Shown one piece after another: positions 5,379 to 6,094 of a stretch of DNA of 6,094 nt. Positions within the stretch are counted from its first letter, which is position 1. Each line of letters opens with the position of its first letter. The translations under genes were made by a program, and so were the position numbers. The notes beneath the pieces were generated by a model that worked only from the letters and a program-made list of their open reading frames with translations, was not told the origin of the DNA and ran no database searches. This DNA is from an uncultured Moraxellaceae bacterium (GTDB lineage: Bacteria; Pseudomonadota; Gammaproteobacteria; Pseudomonadales; Moraxellaceae). The stretch is from contig CALEYY010000334.1 of the NCBI GenBank assembly GCA_937928295.1, forward strand, positions 1 through 6,094, given 5' to 3'.

Positions 5379-6094
5379 GCAAAAATGCCTCGATGACACG
5401 GTTCAGATAGCGCTGCCCCAGCGCCGTCGCGGCCAGCTGGCCTGGCTCCGTTTGCAGCAAGCCTTTGGCCTGCAAAGCGATCACGGTTGCGGACAGAATG
5501 TCGGCGCTCAGGCCGGTGCGCTCAGGCCATAACGCGGCCGGCACGCCGTCGATCAGACGCAAGGTATTGAGCATGAACTCGAAGGGCAGCTCGCGCGGAG
5601 TAATGGTCGTGGTGCTGACGCGGAAGTCAGCCGCTGAGGCACGCAGATAGTCTTTCGGCACACGCGTCTTGGTGGTCCGGATGATCATTGGCGCACTCTT
5701 CGTGACCTGCGTCAGCTTGCCGTGCGCGCCGGCACCGATGCCAAGATAGTCGCCGAACTGCCAGTAGTTCAGGTTGTGCGCGCAGCGGTGTGCGGGTTGG
5801 GCGAACGCGGAAACCTCGTAGCGCGACAGGCCGGCCGCCTCGGTGCGCTGCGTGATGCGGTCGAGCATGTCGAACGCGCTGTCGTCGTCCGGTAGAGCGT
5901 GTGCGCCGGTCGGGGGGTGCTTCGCGAACAGCGTGTTCGGCTCGATCGTCAGGTGGTAGATCGACAGGTGCGGCGGCTTGAACGACAGCGCCGTCGCGAT
6001 GTCGGCTTCCAGCTCGGGCAGCGTCTGGCCGGGCAGTGCGTACATCAGGTCGAGGTTGAAGGTCTCGAAGGCCTCGCTCGCCTCGGCCACCGCC
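5371..6094 (-). CDS. hemW: HemW, radical-SAM heme chaperone (C-terminal part; N-terminus beyond the window)
   Basis: The frame is open through base 6094, so only about the last 240 codons of a protein usually near 380-400 residues are visible. Recognisable HemW/HemN-family elements, in order, are FNLDLMYALPGQT, HLTIEPNTLF, the YEVSAF strand, HNLNYWQFGDYLGIGAGAHG and ELPFEFMLNTLRL at the start of the C-terminal domain. The radical-SAM CxxxCxxC cluster motif lies in the missing N-terminal part and cannot be checked. Known HemW proteins bind heme and a [4Fe-4S] cluster and act as heme-transfer chaperones in the cytoplasm; many are wrongly labelled coproporphyrinogen III oxidase. The C-terminus is intact, ending in a TGA at 5371-5373. 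Codon use changes within the gene: codons right of about 5700 almost all end in G or C, while those to the left are more mixed. GST follows 58 bases downstream. Confidence 0.93.
   Translation of the reverse strand, partial: AVAEASEAFETFNLDLMYALPGQTLPELEADIATALSFKPPHLSIYHLTIEPNTLFAKHPPTGAHALPDDDSAFDMLDRITQRTEAAGLSRYEVSAFAQPAHRCAHNLNYWQFGDYLGIGAGAHGKLTQVTKSAPMIIRTTKTRVPKDYLRASAADFRVSTTTITPRELPFEFMLNTLRLIDGVPAALWPERTGLSADILSATVIALQAKGLLQTEPGQLAATALGQRYLNRVIEAFLPE

Overview
The window is a GC-rich stretch of ordinary-looking chromosome, most likely from a gamma- or betaproteobacterium. The basis is the strongly G/C-ending codons, a YaiI/YqxD-family protein, a HemW of proteobacterial type and an NTE-like patatin carrying a cyclic-nucleotide-binding domain. 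I cannot assign a genus. There is no sign of an insertion sequence, phage gene, CRISPR array, tRNA or rRNA, and no gene-free stretch longer than about 95 bases.

Layout: the left part is read on the plus strand. It begins with the 3' part of a gene for a small multi-spanning membrane protein that resembles a voltage-sensor/ion-transport domain without a visible pore (1-789). A complete gene of the neuropathy-target-esterase (NTE) type follows (883-2670): an N-terminal cyclic-nucleotide-binding fold, a middle linker domain and a patatin lipase domain with an intact Ser-Asp dyad. The rest is read on the minus strand, converging on the patatin gene. From right to left it holds the C-terminal part of hemW (5371-6094, running off the edge), a glutathione S-transferase-like gene (4641-5312), a yaiI/UPF0178 gene (4182-4637), a 100-codon gene of unknown function (3839-4141) and a 406-codon gene of unknown function (2622-3842).

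The minus-strand genes are tightly packed: GST and yaiI are 3 bases apart, yaiI and the 100-aa gene 40 bases apart, and the 100-aa and 406-aa genes share an ATGA stop/start overlap. They are probably co-transcribed, although nothing joins them in one pathway. The 406-aa gene and the patatin gene overlap tail to tail by 49 bases.

The least understood part is the coupled pair of unknown genes at 2622-4141. The larger product looks like an alpha-helical solenoid with recurring Leu-Pro helix caps, reminiscent of the MgtE N-terminal fold but with no CBS or transport domain. The smaller product appears by eye to share a module with the N-terminus of the larger one. The other genes are recognisable families. 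I see no convincing new multi-gene defence or mobile system here.
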